From contig CAZDRI010000014.1 in NCBI GenBank assembly GCA_964508055.1, forward strand, positions 1 to 41,088: a stretch of DNA of 41,088 bases. Direction: 5' to 3'. Shown in pieces: positions 34,417 to 41,088 of the stretch; within the stretch, counting starts at the first letter, position 1, and each line of letters starts with the position of its first letter. The notes beneath the pieces are model-generated. The model worked only from the letters and a program-made list of their open reading frames with translations, ran no database searches and had not been told where the DNA came from. This DNA is from CAZDRI01 sp964508055. GTDB lineage: Bacteria > Pseudomonadota > Gammaproteobacteria > PS1 > Pseudothioglobaceae. The translations under genes were made by a program, and so were the position numbers.

Positions 34417-35059
34417 TTTCTTTAATTCCTATTTCAAAAGTATTTTTGTTTTGAATTTTATTAACAAAATAATCCAAAGCTAATTTTAAGTCTCCAAAAC
34501 CTGTTTTCTCAATTTGTAGTTTAAGATTTAATTTTTTTGCTATTTCTTTTGCTTTATTTATAAGATTTATATTTTCTATCTGCATTAAATAGACCACTTT
34601 AGTATAGTTACCAAAATAACTAGTTAATAACTCTGGATACTTATCTAAACCTAAAGTTTTATATACTAATCTATCAAAATTTCTAACTAAGTAATCAGTT
34701 AGAAAAAAGCTGCCAATACTATCCTCAGTTATCTTATTAAATTTATCATGAGTTGCAAAAAACTCATAGCAATGTGCTCCTGGTACGCGTTTTATGTTGT
34801 ATTTATTAATAACATTATCTATTTTAAAACCTGTTCCACAATCAGCATAAGCAACAAAGATATCTTCATATATATCAATATTTTTATTTATTATTATTTC
34901 TAATTCTGGAGCAATTTTTGCAGGGTTATTATGATATGATGCTGACAAGCATTGTATATCAATCAAGTTAAATAATACTTTATGCTTAGATAATAATTGT
35001 ATTATCTCCTTAGCTAAAGCTCCACAAGCTAAAATTAAAAATGGTTTTTGCTTAATCAC
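34409..35059 (-). CDS. DUF1638 family protein of corrinoid methyltransfer clusters
   Basis: A 216-aa cytosolic protein of unknown function. It has conserved-looking cysteine motifs: ACGALAKEI (Cys12), AYADCGTGF (Cys74) and PGAHCYEFFA (His96, Cys97), a pattern I associate with DUF1638. Family members recur next to corrinoid proteins and MttB-type methyltransferases. It follows the corrinoid gene by 4 bases and overlaps the metV-like gene by 8, so it is almost certainly part of the same process. A metal, thiol or corrinoid-handling role is a guess from the Cys/His pattern. Confidence 0.78.
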   Translation of the reverse strand: MIKQKPFLILACGALAKEIIQLLSKHKVLFNLIDIQCLSASYHNNPAKIAPELEIIINKNIDIYEDIFVAYADCGTGFKIDNVINKYNIKRVPGAHCYEFFATHDKFNKITEDSIGSFFLTDYLVRNFDRLVYKTLGLDKYPELLTSYFGNYTKVVYLMQIENINLINKAKEIAKKLNLKLQIEKTGFGDLKLALDYFVNKIQNKNTFEIGIKENV

Positions 35060-35063
35060 TTAG

Positions 35064-35747
35064 CTATTTATGTACAAAATTTTGTGCTATTTCTGAGCTT
35101 AGTGCAGCATCTCTACCATAAGCATGAGCCCCAATAGCTTGGGCAAACTCTTCATTTAATGGGGCACCTCCTACCATTACTTTCATTGTTTTGAGCATAT
35201 CTCTTTTATCAAGCTCTTCAATAACTGTTTGCATATATGGCATAGTAGTAGTAAGCAAAGCGGACATACCTAATATGATTGGCTCGTGTTTTTCTATGGC
35301 TTCTAAGTAATTTTCAACAGGATTATTAATGCCAATATCAATAACTTCAAATCCAGCACCTTCTAACATCATACCAACTAGATTTTTACCTATATCGTGA
35401 ATATCGCCTTTAACTGTGCCTATTACAAATTTACCTAATGAGCTATCTACAGCACTATTAGCAAGAATTGGGCGTAATAACCCCATACCTCCTTTCATTG
35501 CTCCAGCACATTTTAAAACCTCAGGGACAAACAAAATTCCATCACGAAAATCAACACCAACTATTTTCATACCACCAACTAATGCTTGACCAAGCACATC
35601 ATTGGCGTCCCAGTCGCGATTAAGTAAAATTGAAACTCCCTCTTTTACTTCGCTTTCTAATCCATCATATAAATCATCTTGAATTTGCTCAACTAATTCT
35701 TTGTCATCAAGCTCGTTCAAATTTATATCATCGTATTCTTCACTCAC
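35064..35747 (-). CDS. Corrinoid (B12-binding) methyl carrier protein
   Basis: A 227-aa corrinoid protein of the MtbC/MttC type that carries the methyl group between a substrate methyltransferase and the methyl-THF enzyme. The N-terminal helical cap includes VLGQALVGGMKIVGVDFRDG and VPEVLKCAGAMKGGM. The B12 domain has the base-off DxHxxG motif GDIHDIGKN (Asp115, His117, Gly120), then a later GGAPLN. The N-terminus is about 20 residues longer and acidic. It starts with GTG behind AGGGGGAA. It is the first gene of the long minus-strand operon, 76 bases downstream of a good promoter. Confidence 0.93.
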   Translation of the reverse strand: MSEEYDDINLNELDDKELVEQIQDDLYDGLESEVKEGVSILLNRDWDANDVLGQALVGGMKIVGVDFRDGILFVPEVLKCAGAMKGGMGLLRPILANSAVDSSLGKFVIGTVKGDIHDIGKNLVGMMLEGAGFEVIDIGINNPVENYLEAIEKHEPIILGMSALLTTTMPYMQTVIEELDKRDMLKTMKVMVGGAPLNEEFAQAIGAHAYGRDAALSSEIAQNFVHK

Positions 35748-35822
35748 GCTTGTTCCCCCTTTTTTTTATAATTTAAAACTTAAACTTTTATTAAAAAATA
35801 ACTACAGCTTTAAAAGTGTTGT

Positions 35823-35850
35823 AGGATAATTTGTTTTATATTTTTGTCAA
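35823..35850 (-). promoter_or_regulatory. Sigma70-type promoter of the one-carbon operon
   Basis: On the minus strand a perfect -35 box TTGACA (35850-35845) is followed after 16 bases by TATCCT (35828-35823). Transcription would begin near 35816, giving a leader of about 70 bases before the GTG of the corrinoid gene. The leader has no obvious riboswitch. This is the best promoter-like sequence I saw in the window. Confidence 0.6.
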
Positions 35851-36045
35851 GTATTTTTTAAATTAGTAAAAGAATTTAATTAGTATCTAAAATCTTCCTA
35901 AACTCAAAAGTATATTAAGACCTCTTGTATAAAAAAATAAGAGAAAAGACTTTACTTTATAAATAATATTAATATATCAAAATCAGCTATTTATAAATAT
36001 ATGAATATATTAAAATTAGCGAAAATAATTATAATAAAAAAATGA

Positions 36046-36099
36046 TAGCCTAACCTGAACAAGTATGATGATTTCTACCAGTAGCAACTTTTTTATTTT
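36046..36099 (+). repeat. 54-bp dispersed intergenic element, copy 2
   Basis: It aligns without gaps to 10018-10071 (39 of 54 identical). The TGAACAAGTA core and the T-rich end are shared. The internal hairpin here is CTAC/GTAG before six T's. The longer AACTTG/CAAGTT stem of copy 1 is lost, suggesting decay. Confidence 0.5.
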
Positions 36100-36231
36100 T
36101 ATAAATTTTGCATTAATCTTTTATTATATTGGATGTATACAATTTTATGATTGGTAAAGAAAAAATAAGTGAGAGCATAAAAATATGAGACATAATCAAA
36201 AAGTAAAATCACCTTTAAAATAACCTTGATT

Positions 36232-37176
36232 ATGGAAGATAAACGATTTACTAAACTAAAAACTTGGCTAACTGATTATTTTGATAATAATCAATATAAA
36301 TTGTCAATTGCATCAGATGACGCTAGCTTTAGAAGATATTTAAGAGTAAAAAAAGATAATAAATCATTCATTATTATGGATGCTCCAATTGGTAAGGAAG
36401 ACCCTAGCAAATTTGTAAAAATAGCTGAATATCTGTATAAAAATAATATTAAGGTTCCTAAAGTTTATGCCCAAGATTTAAAAAATGGTTTTTTAATATT
36501 AGATGATTTTAATGACACTACCTTATTATCTTCTTTAAAAGAAAAATATGATATAAATTACTATATTGATGCTATTGACAACCTAATAGCTATCCAAAAA
36601 CTACCTTGCAAAAATAATATTCCACCATATTCTAAAAAATTACTAATGCAAGAAATGCAGCTGTTTATTGACTGGTATTTAGCAAAAAACTTAAAAACTA
36701 AACTCAATAATTCTCAACAAAAAAAAATAAATAATTTATTTTTATATCTAACTGATAATGCTTTAAAACAAAAACAAGTATTTGTGCATAAAGATTATCA
36801 TTCAAGAAACTTAATGCTACTCAAAAATAATAACTTAGGAATACTTGATTTTCAAGATGCTGTAATAGGTCCTGTGAGTTATGATTTAGTATCATTATTA
36901 AAAGATGCTTATTTTAAAATCAATAAAACTGACTTAATATATTTGCTCAAATATTATTATAACAATAGTGATTTAAATATAGATTATGATGATTTTATTA
37001 AACAATTTGATTTAATGGGGTTACAACGCTTTATAAAAATATTAGGCATTTTTTCTAGATTATATTTTCGTGATGGCAAGGAGCAATATTTAGCTGACAT
37101 CCCCCTTGTAAAACACTATATCAGCGCAGTAATTGATAAATACCAACAAACTTATATACTAAAAGATTTTATATGA
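36232..37176 (+). CDS. amgK: Anomeric MurNAc/GlcNAc kinase AmgK-like phosphotransferase
   Basis: A 314-aa aminoglycoside-phosphotransferase-fold kinase that phosphorylates MurNAc at C1 in peptidoglycan recycling. Marks are DASFRRYLRV near the start, SFIIMDAP, FLILDDFNDT, the catalytic loop VHKDYHSRNLML, and LGILDFQDAVIGP with the metal-binding Asp. ATG 36232 is chosen over a TTG two codons upstream. It overlaps the nucleotidyltransferase by 4 bases; this AmgK-MurU pair is the known two-gene module bypassing de novo UDP-MurNAc synthesis. Assignment rests on the pairing as well as the motifs. Confidence 0.82.
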   Translation: MEDKRFTKLKTWLTDYFDNNQYKLSIASDDASFRRYLRVKKDNKSFIIMDAPIGKEDPSKFVKIAEYLYKNNIKVPKVYAQDLKNGFLILDDFNDTTLLSSLKEKYDINYYIDAIDNLIAIQKLPCKNNIPPYSKKLLMQEMQLFIDWYLAKNLKTKLNNSQQKKINNLFLYLTDNALKQKQVFVHKDYHSRNLMLLKNNNLGILDFQDAVIGPVSYDLVSLLKDAYFKINKTDLIYLLKYYYNNSDLNIDYDDFIKQFDLMGLQRFIKILGIFSRLYFRDGKEQYLADIPLVKHYISAVIDKYQQTYILKDFI

Positions 37177-37838
37177 AAGCAATGATTTTAGCTGCAGGTA
37201 GAGGTAAAAGGATGTTGTCTTTGACTGACAACACACCTAAACCTCTTCTTAGGATTAATAATGAAACTCTTATTGAATATAATATTAGAAAATTAAAATC
37301 TGCAGGAGTAAATGAAATTATTATAAATACTGCATATTTAGGACATGAGATTGAAAATTATTTACAAGATGGTAGTAAATTTGGAGTAAAAATTTACTAT
37401 AGTAGAGAAGGTAAAGCTCTAGAAACTGCTGGTGGAATTATAAACGCTCTATCACTGTTAGGAAAAAATAATTTCATAGTAATTAATAGTGATATTGTTA
37501 CTAATTATGATATTAAAAATCTAAAGTTAGCTAAAAACTCTTTAGCTCATTTAGTTCTAATTGATAACCCTAAGCATAATGAACAAGGTGATTTTAATTT
37601 AAATAATGGCTATGTCAGCATTGACGATACTAATAAATTAACTTTTTCTGGTATTGCTATTTATAATCCAAAACTTTTTGATAAATTTAAAAAATATAAT
37701 AAACTTCCACTATTGCCTGTTTTTAAATATGCTATTGAAAATAAAATGCTCACAGGTGAGTATTATTCGGGATTTTGGTCAGATATTGGTAATCCAAAAC
37801 GACTTAAAAACATTATAAGTTATTTAAAAAAAGGCTAA
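37173..37838 (+). CDS. murU: MurNAc-1-phosphate uridylyltransferase MurU-like
   Basis: A 221-aa nucleotidyltransferase producing UDP-MurNAc from MurNAc-1-phosphate. The N-terminal signature MKAMILAAGRGKRM is followed by TPKPLLRINNETLIEYNI, then ETAGGIINAL, VINSDIV (metal-binding Asp) and GFWSDIGNPKRL near the end. Family resemblance alone would allow glucose-1-phosphate or mannose-1-phosphate substrates. The overlapping amgK makes MurU the best choice. The SRP RNA gene follows. Confidence 0.82.
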   Translation: MKAMILAAGRGKRMLSLTDNTPKPLLRINNETLIEYNIRKLKSAGVNEIIINTAYLGHEIENYLQDGSKFGVKIYYSREGKALETAGGIINALSLLGKNNFIVINSDIVTNYDIKNLKLAKNSLAHLVLIDNPKHNEQGDFNLNNGYVSIDDTNKLTFSGIAIYNPKLFDKFKKYNKLPLLPVFKYAIENKMLTGEYYSGFWSDIGNPKRLKNIISYLKKG

Positions 37839-37853
37839 AATGTATAACTTTAT

Positions 37854-37972
37854 GGTAGCGATGTTGGTGCATTTATAACGAATGGTTATGAACCCCGCCA
37901 GGTCCGGAAGGAAGCAACGGTAATAGCATTTTTCGGGTATAGATTGTCATCTGCAAAGCTACCACCCTTTTT
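37854..37972 (+). ncRNA. ffs: Signal recognition particle RNA, small bacterial type
   Basis: The apical domain carries the universal SRP motif, seen as CCCCGCCAGGTCCGGAAGG followed by AAGCAACGGTAA, with a GGAA tetraloop (around 37903-37910). The ends GGTAGC (37854-37859) and GCTACC (37958-37963) close a long hairpin, and ACCCTTTTT after the closing stem gives a terminator-like U tract. It partners Ffh in targeting membrane proteins. It lies between murU and dnaX, the usual alphaproteobacterial place next to dnaX. Confidence 0.94.
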
Positions 37973-38003
37973 AGTAAGTTCTAAATAAAAAACTAATTTA
38001 TAT

Positions 38004-39568
38004 ATGCCTCAAGTTTATAAAGTTTTAGCTAGAAAATATCGTCCTCAAAATTTTAAAGAATTAGTAGGTCAAACCCATATAGTAAGAACACTTTGTAATG
38101 CCTTAGATTCACAAAACTTACATCATGCTTTTTTATTTACTGGCACTAGAGGTGTTGGTAAGACTACTATTGCAAGAATTTTAGCTAAATCAATAAATTG
38201 TGAAAAAGGAATATCCTCTACTCCTTGTGGTAAATGCTCATCATGTGTAGAAATAACCGAAGGTAATTCAGTAGATTTAATTGAATTAGATGCAGCCTCA
38301 AGAACTGGTATTGATGATATGCGTGAAATTTTAGAAAATTCACAATACATGCCCACTAAAAGTAAGTTTAAACTATATTTAATTGATGAAGTGCATATGC
38401 TTTCAAAAAATAGTTTTAATGCTTTATTAAAAACTTTAGAAGAGCCTCCTCTGCATGTGAAGTTTTTATTTGCTACCACTAATCAAGAAAAATTACCTAT
38501 TACTATTCTTTCTCGTTGTTTGCAATTTAATTTACAAAAACTTTCAGTTTTAGAAATACAAAATCAACTTGAATATATTATGAAAATTGAAAAACATAAT
38601 TATGATTTGAAAGCATTAAATAAAATTGCTAATGCTGGTAATGGTAGTATGCGTGATGCTCTAAGCTTATTAGACCAAGCTATCGCTTATGGTGGAGGAA
38701 ATGTTATAGATTCTGAAATAAGAACAATGTTAGGTTTTATTAGCAAAAAAGATGTGGTTAGAATAGCTAAATATTTATTTTCTAATAAAGTAGATGAGTT
38801 ATTAGAACTTATTACCACCTTAGCCAAAAATGGAGAAAACTTTGAAAATATTTTAAAATCTCTGATAAGTTTAATTCATAAATTAACTATTCTAAAAATA
38901 AGTCCTGAAGTGAAAAGTAATGACACTGAGCTTTTAGAGCTTAATAAAATTACTACTCCTGAAGACTTACAACTTTTTTATCAAATAGCTATTGATGGTC
39001 AAAAAGATTTGCGATTTGCTCCTAGTGACCAAGTTGGCTTTGAGATGACTTTACTTAGAATGCTTACATTCAAACCTAATAGCAACATAATTAAGACTCA
39101 AAATATTGAGAAGGCAAATAATAAAGAAATAAATAAAACCAATACTGAGGTAGTTAAAAAAAAAACTTTAATTTAAGCTCAAATGCTAGTTGGGAAAATT
39201 TAGTCCAAAATAATAATATAAAAGGTATTAACTACACTCTTGCAAGTAATATGATTTTTGATAGTTTTGAAAATAATACTTTAACTTTGCATTTAGATAA
39301 TAATTTTAAACATCTTTTAACAACAAATACTCAGAAAAGTTTAGAAAAGATATTAGCAAGTATTTTAGGTAAAATATCCCTAAAAGTTGTAATTCATAAA
39401 CTTAAAACTAAATCTTTAGCTACAAAAAATAAGGATAGAGAAGAAAAAATAAAAAAAAGAATTGTAGCTAATTTTCTAAATGATAAAGTTTTACAAAAAT
39501 TGCAACTTGTATTTGATACTAAGGTTGATATTAACACAATTAAAATTATAGGAGAAAAAGATGTTTAA
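38004..39568 (+). CDS. dnaX: DNA polymerase III tau/gamma subunits, with -1 frameshift
   Basis: The clamp-loader ATPase. Walker A is GTRGVGKT at residues 47-54, the zinc cysteines are 66, 75, 78 and 81, and LIDEVHML is the Walker B/DExx box. Frame 0 ends at TAA 39176 after a ten-A run (39156-39165), giving a 390-aa gamma-like product. The frame continues at -1 (KNFNLSSNASWENLVQ...) to 39568 without a stop, giving a tau-like protein of about 521 aa. The tau stop overlaps the ybaB start by 8 bases, so this downstream frame is genuine. Slippage at the A run (ribosomal or RNA polymerase) or a sequencing error could explain it. Confidence 0.88.
39147..39165 (+). promoter_or_regulatory. dnaX slippery A10 tract with upstream SD-like GAGG
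   Basis: GAGG (39147-39150) lies five bases before A10 (39156-39165). In E. coli dnaX an internal Shine-Dalgarno-like sequence upstream of A AAA AAG promotes -1 frameshifting; in Thermus dnaX an A run causes transcriptional slippage. Either mechanism would fit here. Both a -1 shift and an 11-A transcript open the frame to tau. No strong downstream stem is visible. Confidence 0.65.
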
Positions 39569-39884
39569 AGGTGGTATGGCTCAAATGATGCAGCAAGCTC
39601 AAAAAATGCAAGAAGAAATGAAAAAAGCCCAAAAAGAACTAGAAAAAATGGAAATCACAGGGTCTGCTGGTGCTGATTTAGTAAAAGTAACTATAACTGG
39701 TAAACATGAAGCTAAAAAAGTAGAAATTGACGATAGTGTAATGGATGATAAAGAAATGTTAGAAGATTTAATTACTGCTGCTATTAATTCTGCTGTGCAA
39801 AAATTATCTGAACAAAACTCTGAACAAATGAAAGGATTAACTGAGGGCTTAAACTTACCAGGAAACTTTAAACTGCCACTTTAA
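39561..39884 (+). CDS. ybaB: YbaB/EbfC nucleoid-associated protein
   Basis: A 107-aa DNA-binding protein that usually dimerises and sits between dnaX and recR. The N-terminal helix GGMAQMMQQAQKMQEEMKKA is Met/Gln-rich and typical, followed by the VKVTITGKHEAKKVEID strand and the C-terminal MKGLTEGLNLPGNFKLPL. The start lies within the dnaX tau end, after GGAGAAAA, and its stop overlaps recR by one base. Confidence 0.95.
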   Translation: MFKGGMAQMMQQAQKMQEEMKKAQKELEKMEITGSAGADLVKVTITGKHEAKKVEIDDSVMDDKEMLEDLITAAINSAVQKLSEQNSEQMKGLTEGLNLPGNFKLPL

Positions 39885-40468
39885 TGATTAAAACTTTAAC
39901 TGATGCTTTCTGTGCCTTACCAGGAGTAGGCAAAAAAACAGCTCAACGTTTTAGCTATTATCTATTAGAAAGGAATCGTGAAGGTGGATTAAAAATTGCC
40001 GATGCACTAATAAATGCTATGGAAAAAGTTGGTAATTGTAATAGCTGTAGAACTTTAAGCGAAAAAAACATATGTGATATTTGTGCAAATCCAAAAAGGG
40101 ATAACTCTAAGGTCTGTATTGTTGAAACTCCACAAGATATTGAGGCTATTGAGCAAACTATGAGCTATCATGGTTTATATTTTGTGTTAAGTGGATATTT
40201 ATCACCAATTGATGGCATTGGTGCAAAAGAATTAGGCTTAAATAAGTTAGAAGATAGGTTAAAAAATAAAGAAATTAAAGAAATTATTTTAGCAACTAAT
40301 GCCACGATTGAAGGTGAAGTAACTGCTCATTATCTTAATAATATTGCAAAAAAATTAGCCATTAAAACTACTAGAATAGCTCACGGTGTCCCTTTAGGTG
40401 GCGAATTAGAATATACTGATGCTAATACCCTTGCTCATGCTTTTCAAGGTAGAAAAGATTATGAATAA
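39884..40468 (+). CDS. recR: Recombination mediator protein RecR
   Basis: A 194-aa recombination protein of the RecFOR pathway that helps load RecA on gapped DNA. The HhH region (ALPGVGKKTAQRFSYYLL) is followed by the zinc finger CNSCRTLSEKNICDIC and the Toprim domain (CIVETPQDIEAIEQT, then YFVLSGYLSPIDGIG). The Walker B-like end, TRIAHGVPLGGELEYTDANT, is intact. It is the last gene of the dnaX-ybaB-recR operon. Confidence 0.97.
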   Translation: MIKTLTDAFCALPGVGKKTAQRFSYYLLERNREGGLKIADALINAMEKVGNCNSCRTLSEKNICDICANPKRDNSKVCIVETPQDIEAIEQTMSYHGLYFVLSGYLSPIDGIGAKELGLNKLEDRLKNKEIKEIILATNATIEGEVTAHYLNNIAKKLAIKTTRIAHGVPLGGELEYTDANTLAHAFQGRKDYE

Positions 40469-40493
40469 ATTAGATTATTGGCTCATCTATAAA

Positions 40494-40730
40494 CTAAGAT
40501 TTATTTATAATACTTTTTAATCTTACAACCTCTTCTTGAATTGTATTTTTGGGAAATTTGGCTTGCGCTCTACTATACCAATAACTCGCATTAGCATTAT
40601 CTCCCTCAATACGATGTAAAAGTGCATGTATTAAATAATGATATTTGTGATTACCTTGTTGTACAAGTTTATGTGCTTCATCCCATTTATCTAATTCAAT
40701 TAATTCTAAAGCTTTATTAAAGTCATTCAT
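40494..40730 (-). CDS. Conserved small helical (TPR-like) protein
   Basis: A 78-aa mostly helical protein of unknown function. The pattern ALELIELDKWDEAHKLVQQG, HALLHRIEGDNANASYWYSRA suggests two TPR-like helix pairs. I recall similar short proteins in many proteobacteria (WDEAH and HRxEGD motifs) but know no role. It lies 5 bases downstream of the DUF2905 gene on the same strand and converges with recR. Confidence 0.7.
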   Translation of the reverse strand: MNDFNKALELIELDKWDEAHKLVQQGNHKYHYLIHALLHRIEGDNANASYWYSRAQAKFPKNTIQEEVVRLKSIINKS

Positions 40731-40735
40731 AAAAA

Positions 40736-40942
40736 TTATTTTCTAAACAGATTAATTATAATTGTAAATATAATACTTAATATAATCATTGAAACAATAG
40801 GAAAAAATATTTGAGTTTTTGCTATTTTAATCCTAATATCTCCCGGCATTTTGCCAAACCAACTAAAGATACTTGGTGCAAAGTACATTAGCCCCCCGAC
40901 AATTATTAAGATAATTCCTATTAGTATTAAAAATTTAGCCAT
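40736..40942 (-). CDS. DUF2905 family small membrane protein
   Basis: A 68-aa membrane protein with two hydrophobic segments (FLILIGIILIIVGGLMYF and the C-terminal VSMIILSIIFTIIINLF). The middle part WFGKMPGDIRIKIAKTQIFFPI is diagnostic of DUF2905. Function is unknown. It is read before the TPR-like gene. Confidence 0.88.
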   Translation of the reverse strand: MAKFLILIGIILIIVGGLMYFAPSIFSWFGKMPGDIRIKIAKTQIFFPIVSMIILSIIFTIIINLFRK

Positions 40943-40958
40943 AATTATATTATTTTAT

Positions 40959-41003
40959 TGGCGCCCTTGAGACGATTCGAACATCCGACCTATCGCTTAG
41001 GAG
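40959..41003 (-). tRNA. 3' half of tRNA-Arg(CCT), probable attachment-site copy
   Basis: Read on the minus strand, 41003-40959 holds an anticodon loop CTCCTAA (anticodon CCT at 41001-40999), a variable region, a T arm with the loop TTCGAAT (stem with two wobble pairs), the acceptor 3' strand CAAGGGC, discriminator G and an encoded CCA. The matching 5' parts (acceptor GCCCTTG, D arm, 5' anticodon stem) do not follow upstream; the sequence before it is unrelated and AT-rich. This is the pattern of the 3'-end copy left when an element integrates into a tRNA gene. The island would lie to the right. Positions 41004-41088 hold no gene that I can see. Confidence 0.6.
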
Positions 41004-41088
41004 TTGCAAAAGGACACTTTTTTATATTTTTTTAGGGTCTTGACTAGTTGAGCAATTTCAAACTGCTTAAAATACTAGTTATGACAAT

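Larger units (their letters stand above)
35748..36231. other. 484-base divergent intergenic region
   Basis: This AT-rich gap separates the one-carbon operon (minus) from amgK (plus). It holds the minus-strand promoter at 35823-35850 and the second copy of the dispersed element at 36046-36099. A 12-codon open frame at 36185-36223 is too short to support. I see no cobalamin riboswitch B12 box and no gene; tsaE, a common neighbour of amgK in alphaproteobacteria, is not here. Confidence 0.55.

Noticed and set aside
35748..35822. Cobalamin riboswitch in the operon leader
   Set aside because: The leader is only about 70 bases, has no B12 box and no large structured core.
36185..36223. 12-codon open frame just upstream of amgK
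   Set aside because: Too short, no conserved features, expected by chance in AT-rich DNA; could only be considered a leader peptide with experimental support.
39251..39568. Separate 105-aa gene between dnaX and ybaB
   Set aside because: The frame is open back to the dnaX A-run and has no start signals of its own; it is better read as the C-terminal part of tau.
40959..41088. Group I intron interrupting tRNA-Arg(CCT)
   Set aside because: Such introns are known in alphaproteobacterial tRNA-Arg(CCT), but no convincing P7/S core sequence or terminal G at the exon border is visible in the 85 bases available; an attachment-site copy fits better.
1..41088. CRISPR arrays, insertion sequences, rRNA genes
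   Set aside because: No regularly spaced repeats with unique spacers, no transposase frames and no rRNA motifs were seen on either strand.

Overview
The window is a strongly AT-rich, gene-dense bacterial chromosome segment. I read it as an AT-rich alphaproteobacterium, probably a free-living or marine-type lineage. This is inferred from the UbiM-type ubiquinone hydroxylase, the AmgK/MurU pair next to a small SRP RNA and dnaX-ybaB-recR, the bactofilin, and a one-carbon operon like those I recall from Rhodobacterales-type bacteria. YbiT and the DUF3461 protein look gammaproteobacterial, so the class assignment is moderate, not certain. There is no rRNA, no intact tRNA and no CRISPR array.

Positions 1-20130 hold ordinary core genes in short operons. 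They are a PQQ sugar dehydrogenase, an RsmC-like methyltransferase, an ABC-F ATPase (YbiT) with a YihY protein, an ICMT-like methyltransferase, ubiM-pdxH converging on aroE-bactofilin-RNase E/G, an SDR divergent from a MidA-type methyltransferase, uppP-pepN-cinA-azlCD, an RseC-like protein, a mechanosensitive channel, dinB and dnaQ.

Positions 20228-35747 are the notable part: about 15.5 kb with every gene on the minus strand, tightly packed. In transcription order they encode a corrinoid protein, a DUF1638 protein, a MetV-like iron-sulfur protein, MetF, a methyl-THF:corrinoid methyltransferase, a GFA-family protein, a RACo-like corrinoid activator, a short remnant of an MttB-family methyltransferase, formate-THF ligase, ETF:quinone oxidoreductase, FdhD, a fused NuoE/NuoF-type formate dehydrogenase subunit, the molybdenum formate dehydrogenase subunit and a DUF3461 protein. 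Together they form the methyl branch of the Wood-Ljungdahl pathway run in the oxidative direction: a methyl group goes through a corrinoid to THF, is oxidised to formyl-THF, yields ATP and formate at Fhs, and ends as CO2 plus NADH. FolD and an intact substrate-specific MttB are not in the window. A good sigma70-type promoter lies 76-103 bases before the first gene.

Positions 36232-40942 return to core genes: amgK-murU (cell wall sugar recycling), the SRP RNA, dnaX with a probable -1 frameshift at a ten-A run (gamma/tau), ybaB, recR and two small conserved genes. The right edge carries the 3' half of a tRNA-Arg(CCT) without its 5' half, which looks like an attachment-site copy with a genomic island beyond the window. 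The left edge and two intergenic regions carry small dispersed repeats.
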